From Stenotrophomonas maltophilia (GTDB lineage: Bacteria > Pseudomonadota > Gammaproteobacteria > Xanthomonadales > Xanthomonadaceae), in the NCBI RefSeq assembly GCF_004684085.1, contig NZ_SRHZ01000057.1, positions 1 through 32,035 of the forward strand: 32,035 bases of DNA. The letters run 5' to 3'. Under the pieces are notes generated by a model. The model did no database searches. It was given only the letters and a program-made list of their open reading frames with translations, and was not told the DNA's origin. Numbering within the stretch: position 1 is the stretch's first letter; the number at the start of each line of letters is the position of its first letter. A program made the translations under genes and the position numbers. Shown in pieces: positions 7,687-16,300 of this stretch.

Positions 7687-8496
7687 CTACGCGTCCAGCG
7701 CCTGCCGCAGCGGGGCAAGGAAGGCGCCGGCACGCTGCGCGGCTTCTTCCACCGAGCCCGCTTCGGCCAGAGCAGCCACCAGCGCACTGCCGACCACCAC
7801 GCCATCGGCCTGGCGGGCCATGGCCGCGGCACTGGCCGCATCCTTGATGCCGAAGCCCGCCACCACCGGCACCGTGGCGCGCGCGCGCAGGGCCTGCAAC
7901 CGTGCGCTTGCGGCATCACTGTCCAGCCGCTCGGAGGCACCGGTGACACCGGCGAAGCTGACGTAATAGAGGTAGCCACGCGCCAATGCCAGCAGCTTGT
8001 CGGCGCGTGCCTCGCTGGTGGTCGGCGAGGCCAGCAGCACCAGTGCCAGGCCCGCTGCATCAAAGGCCTGCTGCGCTTCCCCGGCCTCTTCCGGCGGCAG
8101 GTCGACCAGCAGCACACCGTCGACGCCGGCGTCCACGGCGGCTTTGGCAAACGCCGCGTAACCATGGATCTCCACCGGGTTCAGGTAGCCCATCAGTACC
8201 ACCGGGGTCTGCGCATCGCGCTCGCGGAACTGCGCTACGGCCTGCAGCACGTAGCGGCTGCCGGCACCGCGTGCCAGCGCGCGCTCGGAACTGCGCTGGA
8301 TGGTCGGACCGTCGGCCATCGGGTCGGAGAACGGCACGCCCAGCTCAATCACATCGGCACCGGCGTCGACCAGTGCATGCATCACCGGCACGGTCGCCTC
8401 CAGCGAAGGATCACCGGCGGTGATGAAAGGGATCAGCGCCTTGCGCTGCAGTGCGCGCAGGCGCTGGAAACAGGCATCGAGTCGGGAAACAGGCAT
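7687..8496 (-). CDS. trpA: Tryptophan synthase alpha chain
   Basis: A 269-residue TIM-barrel subunit that cleaves indole-3-glycerol phosphate to indole and glyceraldehyde-3-phosphate; indole is channelled to TrpB. The catalytic pair is visible as E51 (VIELGVPFSDP) and D62 (MADGPT), and the phosphate loop region VVAGFGI is present. The ATG at 8496 gives the usual N-terminus (MPVSRLDACFQRL) and has AAGGA about 10 bases upstream; an ATG at 8514 in frame would overlap the preceding gene. Only one base separates it from the stop of a lipoprotein gene that stands between trpB and trpA, an unusual arrangement for two subunits of one complex. Confidence 0.98.
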   Translation of the reverse strand: MPVSRLDACFQRLRALQRKALIPFITAGDPSLEATVPVMHALVDAGADVIELGVPFSDPMADGPTIQRSSERALARGAGSRYVLQAVAQFRERDAQTPVVLMGYLNPVEIHGYAAFAKAAVDAGVDGVLLVDLPPEEAGEAQQAFDAAGLALVLLASPTTSEARADKLLALARGYLYYVSFAGVTGASERLDSDAASARLQALRARATVPVVAGFGIKDAASAAAMARQADGVVVGSALVAALAEAGSVEEAAQRAGAFLAPLRQALDA

Positions 8497-8497
8497 C

Positions 8498-9178
8498 TCA
8501 GGCACATCCTTCAATCAGTTCGATTGCATCGCTGGTCCCCCAGTACATCCGGGTGACCTTCCCTTCAAACAGTTCCAAGCGGATACCCAGGTCCGAACCC
8601 GGGTCCTGCCAGGTGAGGTACTCGCCCTGGTCACCGTCATACGCATGCGGGCTGGACACCGGCGGTTTCGGGAACTGGGCGATGGCCTGGGCACGAGTCA
8701 TGCCGATGCGCACGCCGAACGGTCCCGGCTGTTCAACCGGCAGTTCCGGGTCATCGCCCGGCTTCAGATCAAAACGGACCACGCGGTCGTCGTCGGTCAT
8801 CATCGACACACCCGGCGGCAGCCCCTTGCCGTCGTAGTACTCGCAGTCGCCTTCGAAGAATTCTTTGGCACCCTGCGCCTTCCAGGGGCCCAGTGACTTC
8901 AGGTCACCCATATGCTGGCCAACCAGCACGTCACCGGCGTGGTCCAGCGCCACCGACGCCACCGCCGGCGCGTCATCGCTGTTTGCCCCCTCTTCGGAGG
9001 GGGGATCGACGATGGGCGTACGCGCCATCGGGTCGAGGTCATCGTTGGCGGCCGCCTGCTGCGCAGGCTGCGAGGTGGCCTTGGCGGCCGGTGCCAGCAC
9101 CGGCGGTTCCGGTGGTTGGCATGCGGCCAGGCCGAGCGCCAGCAGCAGCACACCGCTGTTTCGCAGCAGCGAACTCAC
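8498..9178 (-). CDS. Uncharacterised lipoprotein inside the trpBA unit
   Basis: A 226-residue predicted lipoprotein. It has a short N-terminal hydrophobic stretch ([10 protein letters not shown]) ending in a lipobox cysteine, then an Ala/Pro/Gln-rich linker (about residues 22-75), then a folded acidic domain. The domain contains [21 protein letters not shown] and a C-terminal part beginning [20 protein letters not shown] that ends in a cysteine. The motif GM-[TS]-xxQ-[AV] resembles bacterial lipoprotein domains in which a short Met-rich helix precedes a beta sheet, but I do not recognise the family. The GTG at 9178 overlaps the trpB stop (GTGA), and its stop is one base from the trpA start, so it is translated as part of the trp unit. 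It is probably periplasmic and has no obvious role in tryptophan synthesis. Confidence 0.82.
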   Translation of the reverse strand: MSSLLRNSGVLLLALGLAACQPPEPPVLAPAAKATSQPAQQAAANDDLDPMARTPIVDPPSEEGANSDDAPAVASVALDHAGDVLVGQHMGDLKSLGPWKAQGAKEFFEGDCEYYDGKGLPPGVSMMTDDDRVVRFDLKPGDDPELPVEQPGPFGVRIGMTRAQAIAQFPKPPVSSPHAYDGDQGEYLTWQDPGSDLGIRLELFEGKVTRMYWGTSDAIELIEGCA

Positions 9179-10392
9179 AGCACCAGCCCTTCGCGCGCGG
9201 CGATGGTATGCACGTCCTTGTCGCCACGGCCGGAGAGGTTGCACAGCACGATCTGGTCGCGCGGACGCTCGCGCGCCAGCTTCATTGCCTGCGCCAACGC
9301 ATGGCTGGATTCCAGCGCCGGCAGGATACCCTCGGTATGCGCCAGCAGATGGAACGCCTGCAACGCCTCGTCGTCGGTGATGCCGAGGTAGCGCGCGCGA
9401 CCACTGTCGGCCAGGAACGCGTGCTCCGGGCCGACGCCCGGATAGTCCAGGCCGGCTGACACCGAATGGGTTTCGATGATCTGGCCGTCGTCGTCGCACA
9501 GCACATAGGTGCGGTTGCCGTGCAGTACGCCAGGACGACCGGCGGCAATCGACGCGGCGTGGCGACCTGTGTGAATGCCATCGCCGGCCGCTTCGGCGCC
9601 GACGATCTCGACCTGGCGGTCATTGAGGAAGGCATGGAACAGGCCGATGGCGTTGCTGCCGCCGCCCACGCAGGCGGTGATCGCATCGGGCAGGCGACCG
9701 TACTCGGCCAGCATCTGCTCGCGCGCTTCGCGGCCGACGATGGCGTTGAAGTCACGCACCATGCGCGGATACGGGTCCGGGCCAGCCACGGTGCCGATGA
9801 TGTAGAAGGTGTCCTGCACGTTGGTCACCCAGTCGCGCATGGCTTCGTTGAGCGCGTCCTTCAGAGTGGCCGAGCCGGAGGTGACCGGCACCACCGTGGC
9901 ACCGAGCAGCTTCATGCGGTAGACGTTGATCTTCTGCCGCTCGATGTCGGTGGCGCCCATGTACACCACGCATTCCAGGCCCAGCCGTGCGGCGACAGTG
10001 GCGCTGGCCACGCCATGCTGGCCTGCGCCTGTCTCGGCGATGATGCGCTTCTTGCCCATCCGCGCCGCCAACAAGGCCTGGCCGATGGTGTTGTTGATCT
10101 TGTGCGCGCCGGTGTGGTTCAGGTCCTCGCGCTTGAGCAGGATCTGCGCGCCGCCGACGTGGTCGCTCAGGCGCTGCGCGTGGTAGATCGGGCTCGGCCG
10201 GCCCACGTAATGGGACAGGTCGCGGTCATAGGCCAGCTGGAACGCGGGGTCCTGGCGGGCCTGGTCATAGGCCTGGGCCAGCTCCTGCAGCGGGCCGACC
10301 AGGGTTTCGGCGACGAAGCTGCCGCCGTAGCGGCCAAAGTGGCCCTGGGCATCCGGGAAGGCGTGGTAGTCGGCAATGGGGGAGGCAGACAT
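9175..10392 (-). CDS. trpB: Tryptophan synthase beta chain
   Basis: A 405-residue PLP enzyme that condenses indole with serine to give tryptophan, in an alpha2beta2 complex with TrpA. The N-terminus contains the usual [12 protein letters not shown]. The PLP lysine is K98 in HTGAHKINN, and the phosphate-binding loop [10 protein letters not shown] is intact. Length and motifs match standard TrpB1. The ATG at 10392 opens a minus-strand run, facing a LysR regulator on the other strand across a 97-base gap. This is the trpI/trpBA arrangement of Pseudomonas, where TrpI with indoleglycerol phosphate activates trpBA. Its stop overlaps the start of a lipoprotein gene by 4 bases. Confidence 0.98.
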   Translation of the reverse strand: MSASPIADYHAFPDAQGHFGRYGGSFVAETLVGPLQELAQAYDQARQDPAFQLAYDRDLSHYVGRPSPIYHAQRLSDHVGGAQILLKREDLNHTGAHKINNTIGQALLAARMGKKRIIAETGAGQHGVASATVAARLGLECVVYMGATDIERQKINVYRMKLLGATVVPVTSGSATLKDALNEAMRDWVTNVQDTFYIIGTVAGPDPYPRMVRDFNAIVGREAREQMLAEYGRLPDAITACVGGGSNAIGLFHAFLNDRQVEIVGAEAAGDGIHTGRHAASIAAGRPGVLHGNRTYVLCDDDGQIIETHSVSAGLDYPGVGPEHAFLADSGRARYLGITDDEALQAFHLLAHTEGILPALESSHALAQAMKLARERPRDQIVLCNLSGRGDKDVHTIAAREGLVL

Positions 10393-10489
10393 GGAAGCGA
10401 CCGCTGGTTCGAGACAGGTGGATACTCTAGCGCACGGGTCGTGACCGGAATATCGATATTATCTGGCATATATCGTCAGGAAATCTCAC
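10393..10489. promoter_or_regulatory. trpB/LysR divergent regulatory region with palindromic operator candidate
   Basis: This 97-base gap between divergent genes holds an AT-rich block unlike its surroundings. AATATCGATATT (10449-10460) is a perfect 12-base palindrome. ATATCG occurs at 10450 and again at 10470, exactly 20 bases (about two helical turns) apart. GATAT (10455-10459) and ATATC (10470-10474) form an inverted repeat with a 10-base spacer, of a size suited to a LysR site. GATAAT on the minus strand could be a trpB -10 box. Operator function is inferred from position and symmetry. Confidence 0.5.
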
Positions 10490-11377
10490 ATGAGCAACTC
10501 CCTGCTGCCGCCGCTGAACGCCCTGCGTGCCTTCGAGGCCACCGCCCGCCTGGGCGGCGTGGGCCGTGCCGCCCAGGCCCTGCACGTGACCCACGGTGCG
10601 ATCAGCCGGCAGCTGAAGCTGCTGGAGGACCACCTGGGGCTGCCGCTGTTCCAGCGCGCCGGTCGCGGGCTGCGCCTGACCGAGGCCGGGCAGCGCCTGC
10701 AAGCGGCCTGCGGCGAGGCCTTTGCCGGCATCGAGCAGTGCGTGCGCGAACTGCGTCAGCCGGCGCGTTCACCAGCACTGGTGCTGGGCTGCAGCGGCAG
10801 CGTGCTGGCGCGCTGGATGATTCCACGCCTGCCCGCGCTGCAGGCCACTCTGCCCGGGGTGAACCTGCAATGGTCGGCGCTGGATGGCGCCTTCACCGAG
10901 GCGCAGGCGGCGCTGGATGCGGTCCTGTTGTTGGCCCAGGGCCCGTGGCCGCGTGGCTGGCAGGTGCGCGAACTGGCCCCGGAACGGGTGGGCGTGGTCG
11001 TGGCGCCATCGCACCCGGCCGCCCAACGGCTGCGCCATGTGCCGCCTTCGGCGCTGCTGCAGGAGACGTTGCTGCACACCAGCTCGCGGCCGCAGGCGTG
11101 GCCGTCCTGGGCACAGGCGCAGGGGCTGGACCCGGCGCAGCTGCAGATGGGCACCGGATTCGAGCATCTGTACTACCTGCTGGAAGCCGCCGTTGCGGGG
11201 CTGGGCCCGGCGATCGCGCCCGAGCCACTGGTGGCCGAGGACCTGGCCGCGGGCCGGTTGGTCGCACCCTGGGGATTTGCCGCCACCGGCGGCTTCTGGG
11301 TGCTGGCGCGGCCCGACGGGCCGGCCGATACACGCGTGGATGCACTGGCCGAGTGGCTGGGCCAACAACTCCGCTGA
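10490..11377 (+). CDS. trpI: TrpI-like LysR-family transcriptional regulator
   Basis: A 295-residue LysR-type regulator. The N-terminal helix-turn-helix (about residues 8-66: LNALRAFEATARLGG, then LHVTHGAISRQLKLLE) closely follows the pattern of Pseudomonas TrpI and the GcvA/AmpR group. The remainder is a periplasmic-binding-protein-like effector domain. Its divergent position next to trpB makes activation of trpBA by indoleglycerol phosphate the likely job. The ATG at 10490 sits after a moderate AGGAAA element. The gene ends just before a long hairpin repeat (11382-11450), which could be its terminator. The specific name rests on context and N-terminal resemblance; another GcvA-like function cannot be excluded. 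Confidence 0.85.
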   Translation: MSNSLLPPLNALRAFEATARLGGVGRAAQALHVTHGAISRQLKLLEDHLGLPLFQRAGRGLRLTEAGQRLQAACGEAFAGIEQCVRELRQPARSPALVLGCSGSVLARWMIPRLPALQATLPGVNLQWSALDGAFTEAQAALDAVLLLAQGPWPRGWQVRELAPERVGVVVAPSHPAAQRLRHVPPSALLQETLLHTSSRPQAWPSWAQAQGLDPAQLQMGTGFEHLYYLLEAAVAGLGPAIAPEPLVAEDLAAGRLVAPWGFAATGGFWVLARPDGPADTRVDALAEWLGQQLR

Positions 11378-11381
11378 CAAC

Positions 11382-11450
11382 GAGAAAGGGGACGGAGGGA
11401 ATCAAGTCGTATGAGGCGTATACGACTTAATCCCCTCCGTCCCCTTTTTC
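11382..11450. repeat. Long near-perfect inverted repeat between convergent genes
   Basis: Arms of 28 bases (11385-11412 and 11420-11447) surround a 7-base loop and extend by weaker pairing to 11382 and 11450. Only two positions do not pair on the plus strand, both A-C; on the minus-strand RNA the same positions are G-U pairs, so that hairpin is fully paired. The arm contains GGGGACGGAGGG and AAGTCGTAT. T5 follows on the plus strand, so it could terminate the LysR transcript; it begins 3 bases after the telA stop. The composite sequence resembles dispersed REP/RAYT-type palindromes I associate with Xanthomonadaceae, but I cannot confirm this here. Confidence 0.85.
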
Positions 11451-11453
11451 ACT

Positions 11454-12563
11454 TCAGGGTGCCGTCGGTGCAGCCAGCCGCTGCTGCAGGTCCTCGCGCA
11501 GGCGCGACAGCTCCACCTCCGCCTGCTGCCGTTGCTGCATCCCCTCACGATGGATGCTGCGTACTTCTTCCACCGTGGCGATCAGCTGGTCGTGCACATG
11601 GCGCAGCGTGGCCACGTCGATCACCCCACGCTGGTTGCTGCGTGCGGTATCCACCGATGCCTGTCGCAGCAGGTCGGCATTGCGGCGCATCAGCTCGTTG
11701 GTGGCATCGTCGATGGCCGTGGACAGTTCGACCGCCGCCTTCTGTTCGCCCAGCGAGAGCTGGATGGCGAACTGGCGCTTCCACGACGGGATGGTGATAT
11801 CGCGGACGGTATTGAACTTCTCGATCAGCTGCAGCGCGTTGGCCTGGATCAGGCGGATCATCGGCAGTGACTGGTCGGCAGCGTGCTGCATCAGCTGCAG
11901 GTCGGACACGCGCTTTTCGATCAGCCTGATCGCGTTGTCGATCTCGCCCTGGCGGATGCGCTGCTGTGGATCATCACTCCCCTGCCCGGCCATCTGTTCG
12001 GCCTGCAGTTCGGCCAGCCGTTGCTTGCCGGCAGCGGCATACAGGCCCAGTGCATGGCGTTCTTCACGAACGATGTCGTGCATGCGATCGAACTCGCCCA
12101 CGCGCCTGCCCATCAACGCCTGCTGCACGCCCACATCACCCAGCAACTGCTCGATCTGCGCGTTGGTGTCGCTGAACTTCTGCACCAGCTCGCCCTTGGA
12201 TGCACGCAGGCGATCAATCAGGCTGCCAATCACCGGCACCTTCGAACGCTGCGCAAAGCCATCCAGTTTCAGGCTGCGTGCGATACGCACCACTTCGCCC
12301 AGTTTCTCGCCACTGGCATCCAGGTCTCGGTTGCGCACCTGGTCCAGCAACTGGCTGGAGAACGCCGCAGTTCGCGTGGCCGCTTCGCGTCCGAAGACCT
12401 GCAGGTTGCCCGGGCGCAGATCGTCCAGCTCCATGCGGATCTCGGCAATGCGCGGCAGATCCTCGCGTACCAGGCCCAGGGCCTGCAGTGCGCCCTCATC
12501 GAGCGGAGCGGCGGTGGTCGAGCCGGGCACGAGGCTACCGGGGGTCTGGCTGTCCTGGGTCAT
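11454..12563 (-). CDS. telA: TelA-family toxic anion resistance protein
   Basis: A 369-residue, almost entirely helical cytoplasmic protein of the TelA/KlaA family, first linked to tellurite resistance and later seen in many stress-response clusters. Family-typical segments are visible: SKVPVIGSLIDRLRASKGE (about residues 108-127), then long coiled-coil-like helices, LPMIRLIQANALQLIEKF and ITIPSWKRQFAIQLSLGEQK. The biochemical activity of TelA is unknown. The ATG at 12563 is preceded by a strong AAGGAGA about 8 bases upstream. It is the last gene of the operon with the flotillin, the giant ATPase and the helical protein; a 44-base gap separates it from the latter. The long hairpin at 11382-11450 follows its stop. 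Confidence 0.93.
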   Translation of the reverse strand: MTQDSQTPGSLVPGSTTAAPLDEGALQALGLVREDLPRIAEIRMELDDLRPGNLQVFGREAATRTAAFSSQLLDQVRNRDLDASGEKLGEVVRIARSLKLDGFAQRSKVPVIGSLIDRLRASKGELVQKFSDTNAQIEQLLGDVGVQQALMGRRVGEFDRMHDIVREERHALGLYAAAGKQRLAELQAEQMAGQGSDDPQQRIRQGEIDNAIRLIEKRVSDLQLMQHAADQSLPMIRLIQANALQLIEKFNTVRDITIPSWKRQFAIQLSLGEQKAAVELSTAIDDATNELMRRNADLLRQASVDTARSNQRGVIDVATLRHVHDQLIATVEEVRSIHREGMQQRQQAEVELSRLREDLQQRLAAPTAP

Positions 12564-12607
12564 CGGGCAGTCTCCTTGCAGTTGGGTAAGCGGCAGCGGC
12601 GGCCGGC

Positions 12608-13315
12608 TCAGGGCAGTCTAGCCTGAGCCGCCGCAACCTCGTCATCGATCTGTGCATGCAGCGTGGCTGCCTTCCCGGCCAAGGTGGCGCCCGCAGCAGT
12701 CCGGTCCGCCAGTGCGGCCTGTCGCCAGGCCGGCAGCAGGACATCGTGGATGCGCGCGAAGCGTTGCAGCAGCACGCTGTCCTGATCCTGCAGCAGCTGC
12801 CATTGGCCGGCCTCGAGACGGCGCATCGTCGCCAGCCGGCGAAGGTGATCCAGCCGTTGCGACAGTGTGGCCTGACCGGCGGCATCCAGCTGCGTCAACC
12901 GCGACGCGGCCAGCTCGGCCCAGGCATCCAGCGCTGCTGACGCCGCTGCACTTTCAACGATGGCCATGGCTCGCAGCTGCATATGCTGCTGCAGGTGCCG
13001 GGCCTGCTCATGCGCCTGCAGGGCCAGCACGCCCAGCTGCGACTGCAGCGCACGCCCTTCCGCCTCGCGGTCGACATCGCGCCCCAGCAGACGGCCCCAC
13101 CAGCTTTCCTGTCGCCTGATCTGCGCCGGATTTCCGGCCTGGAGTGCCAGAGCAATGCGCGCCAGCGCCGCCACCAGCGCTTCGCCCGCGACCGGCGGCA
13201 CTATTGCCGCCCGCTGGCCCAGTGCCTGCAGCAGCGGCGTACCGTAATCGGCAAGCACGGCGAGATCGGCCGTGTCCGGCAGCATCGGTGACGGCAGTGG
13301 CGTCTGCACGGTCAC
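12608..13315 (-). CDS. Uncharacterised helical protein of the flotillin/ATPase/TelA operon
   Basis: A 235-residue Ala/Leu/Gln-rich protein with no family I recognise. It appears wholly alpha-helical, with no membrane segment and no signal peptide. Long heptad-like stretches occur at about residues 75-200. One short tryptophan-rich motif (RRQESWWGRLLGRD, about residues 67-80) stands out and might be an interaction or membrane-touching patch. The GTG at 13315 overlaps the stop of the ATPase gene (GTGA), strong evidence of translational coupling even though no clear ribosome site is seen. It sits exactly between the ATPase and TelA. In other genomes TelA often pairs with a helical XpaC-type protein; this could be a functional stand-in, but I see no XpaC signature. 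Confidence 0.82.
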   Translation of the reverse strand: MTVQTPLPSPMLPDTADLAVLADYGTPLLQALGQRAAIVPPVAGEALVAALARIALALQAGNPAQIRRQESWWGRLLGRDVDREAEGRALQSQLGVLALQAHEQARHLQQHMQLRAMAIVESAAASAALDAWAELAASRLTQLDAAGQATLSQRLDHLRRLATMRRLEAGQWQLLQDQDSVLLQRFARIHDVLLPAWRQAALADRTAAGATLAGKAATLHAQIDDEVAAAQARLP

Positions 13316-16300
13316 GGCAGCGGCGGCGGCTTCGGTGCCGGTGCTGGAATGTCTTCGATGTCCTGCGGCGGCAATGATTCACCGTAGAAGTGGCGCATCA
13401 GGGCTTCGTCCAGTGCGCGTTCTTCCGGCGTTGTGGCGCGGCGTACCCGTGCACGCTGCGGCACTGCAGCGCTGGACCCGCCGCGCTCGACCTGCTGCCG
13501 TGCCCAACCGGCGAATGCGGCCAGGGTCTGCGACACCTGTGCCTGCTGCGCCTGCGATGCCGCCAGCAGTTCGACCAGAGGGGCCAGGCCGGCCTGCAGG
13601 TCTTCAGCCAGGAGCGTGGCCGGCCTGCTGGGGGCCGCCGCGACGGGTACCGGCGCGGCGGGCACCGCACGCGCTTCGGAAAGCCGCTGCAGAGCATCCA
13701 GCAGTGCCGGCCACGGTGCAGGGTCTGGAACGGCCGCCACTTCCGGCGCGGCCGGTGGCACCTGCAATGCACTGGCAATGTCAGCCAGCTGCGCAACCAC
13801 GCGCCCGCCGACATCGCTGTCATCGGCACCCATCGCCTTGTTGCGCAGGAAATCGCGCTTGATCTGCGCCCAGCGCTGCGCCTGCACGTCGTCCAACACA
13901 CCGCGCAGTTCGGCCAGCTTCAACAGATTTTCTTCGGCACCGGTGGTCAGCAGCTGTGCCTCGCCCAGGTAGTGGTCGGCGATCAGCTGCTGCAGCTCGT
14001 CATCGTTCATCACCGGCGAGATCTTCTCCGCCAGCTTGTTCATGTTGCGGTAGCTGCCCTGCAGGCGGAACGGCGGCTCGGTGCGGTAACGATCGTCCTG
14101 CGCGGCACTGGCGATGTACTGCTGGTTGACCCGGTAGACCACGTCGCGCACGCGCAGCATGCGCTGCAGAGTGGTGGTGATCTCGTTGATCTCGGCACCG
14201 CTGTAAGCGTGACTGAGGCCATTGGTGGACACGTCCTTGCCCATCGCGCGATCGACCAGCAGGTACAGATCGGCCATCTCGCGCGTGGCCAGTGGTGCCA
14301 GCACGGGGTTGGAGGTGAGGCTGTTCTCGATGTAGCTGAGGGTGAATGCCGCTTCCATGCCGCCGAGCACATCGCCGAGGTTGTAGATGTCGGCACGGTT
14401 GGCCAGCATGTCCGGAATCTTGAACACCTCGCCGGATTCGGTATATGGGTTGCCGGCCATCACCACGCAGAACTTCTTGCCGCGCATGTCGTAGGTGCGG
14501 GTTCGGCCACGCCAGACGCCTTCGATGCGGCGGGTGCCATCGCACAGGGAAATGAACTTCTGCAGGAACTCGGGATGGGTGTGCTGGATGTCGTCGACAT
14601 ACAGCATGGTGTTGTTGCCCATCTCCAGAGCGAGGTTGAGCTTTTCCAGTTCCTGCCGCGACGTCGCATCGGGTGCCTGCGCGGGATCCAGTGACCGCAC
14701 CTCATGGCCGAGCGCAGGGCCGTTGATCTTCATGAAGACCAGGCCAAGACGGTGCGCCACGTACTCCATCAGCGTGGTTTTGCCGTAGCCCGGCGGCGAG
14801 ATCATCATCAGCAGGCCCATCAGGTCGCTGCGCTTGTTCTCGCCGACCGTGCCCATCTGCTTGGCCAGGTTGTCGCCGATCACGCCCAGATAGACATCGT
14901 TGATCAGCTTGTTGCGCACGAACGAGGACAACGGCCGCGCCTTGAACTCGGACAGCCGCAGTGTCCCGCGCTCGCGGCCGATGATGCCCTGGCGCACCGC
15001 CTGGTAGGCATGGAAGGCCGGCACGAAGTGCTGCAGGTGATGCTGCAGTCGCGCCAGGAAATCATCCAGCGACAGCGTCAGCGCACCATTGCTGATACGC
15101 GGATGTTCGCCCAGCAGACCGTGGACCTCAACCTGCAGCGGCGCATCGCTGGCACGGGTGCGCAGCTGTCGCTGCACCAGCAGCAGTGCAGCCGCTTCAT
15201 CGACATAGCCAGCATGTGCCGACTGCGCCGGCAACCCGGCAAGCGCCCGCAGCCATTGCCCGGCCAGCGCCAGCCGGGAGGCCTGGGAATCCTGCGTGCG
15301 CTGCAGCGCGCGTTCCAGTGCATCGCGCTGACCGGCCTGTTCCAGCTGTTGGGACAACGCTTCCAGCAGGGCCTGGGCGTGCCGGCTCGTGCTGAACACC
15401 GGATCGCCCGTCGCCAGTTCCTCGCCCAGATAGGTCGCCGCTGCATCGGCATCGGCGGCCTCGAACGGCAACGCATGGGCCTGGACATGAGCATGCATTG
15501 CCGCTGCCATCTGCGTACGCAGCGCCTGGCGCCCTTCATCGGAACCAAACAGGCGTGCGATGGCATCTGCACCGGCCTGCCGGCTGGGCCATTGCGCGAC
15601 CGTCTCCTCGCGCTGGCGTGCGGCCCAGAACAACAGGGCCAGCGCACGTACCCGGGGCGGGTGCCGCAACGAGCCGGCCGCCTGCTGCAACGGCAGCAGC
15701 GCACGCAGGATCAGCGCCGCATCATGATCGTGGATGCCACGTTCGTAACCCTCGCGGTAGCGCGGCGCGGCGAACGCACGCACCCGCTGGTCCAGCGCTT
15801 CCGGAGCAGCTACGTCGTGTTGCAGCTGCGCGAGGTCCAGGCCCTCATGCCCCGACTCGGCGGCGCGCAGCACGCATCCGGCCAGATACTCGCCGCGGTA
15901 GATGGCTCCGGATTCGGAGTCCAGTGTCACCGGCCAGAACGGCTTCAGCGCATCCAGTTCCGGATCATGCAGGGTCTCGAGGAAATCGGTACCGGTCAGG
16001 TGAATGGCCAGGCTGTCACCGCGCGGCAGCAGCGTCAGATCCAGCGCCTGGGTGTTCACGCTGAAGCGATGCCGCGGCCCCAGCCGCACCACGTTGCCAC
16101 CGGCTTCATACAGATCGCTGCGATCACGCAACTGGCGCACCGCCTGGTCGCGCACACCCTTCAGGCGTGCCTCGATGTCGTCGGCCTTGACGTTGTCGCG
16201 CAGCGCGCGCAGGCGCTCGGCCAGCTCCCGCAGCTTGAGGATCAGCGGATCGCCTGCGAAGAACGCATTGAGTTCATCGGGGGTGGCGAAACGCTCGGTG

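Noticed and set aside
9466..11430. Plus-strand open frame of 654 codons across trpB and the LysR gene
   Set aside because: It crosses a clear intergenic regulatory region and is out of frame with both genes, which have strong family motifs.
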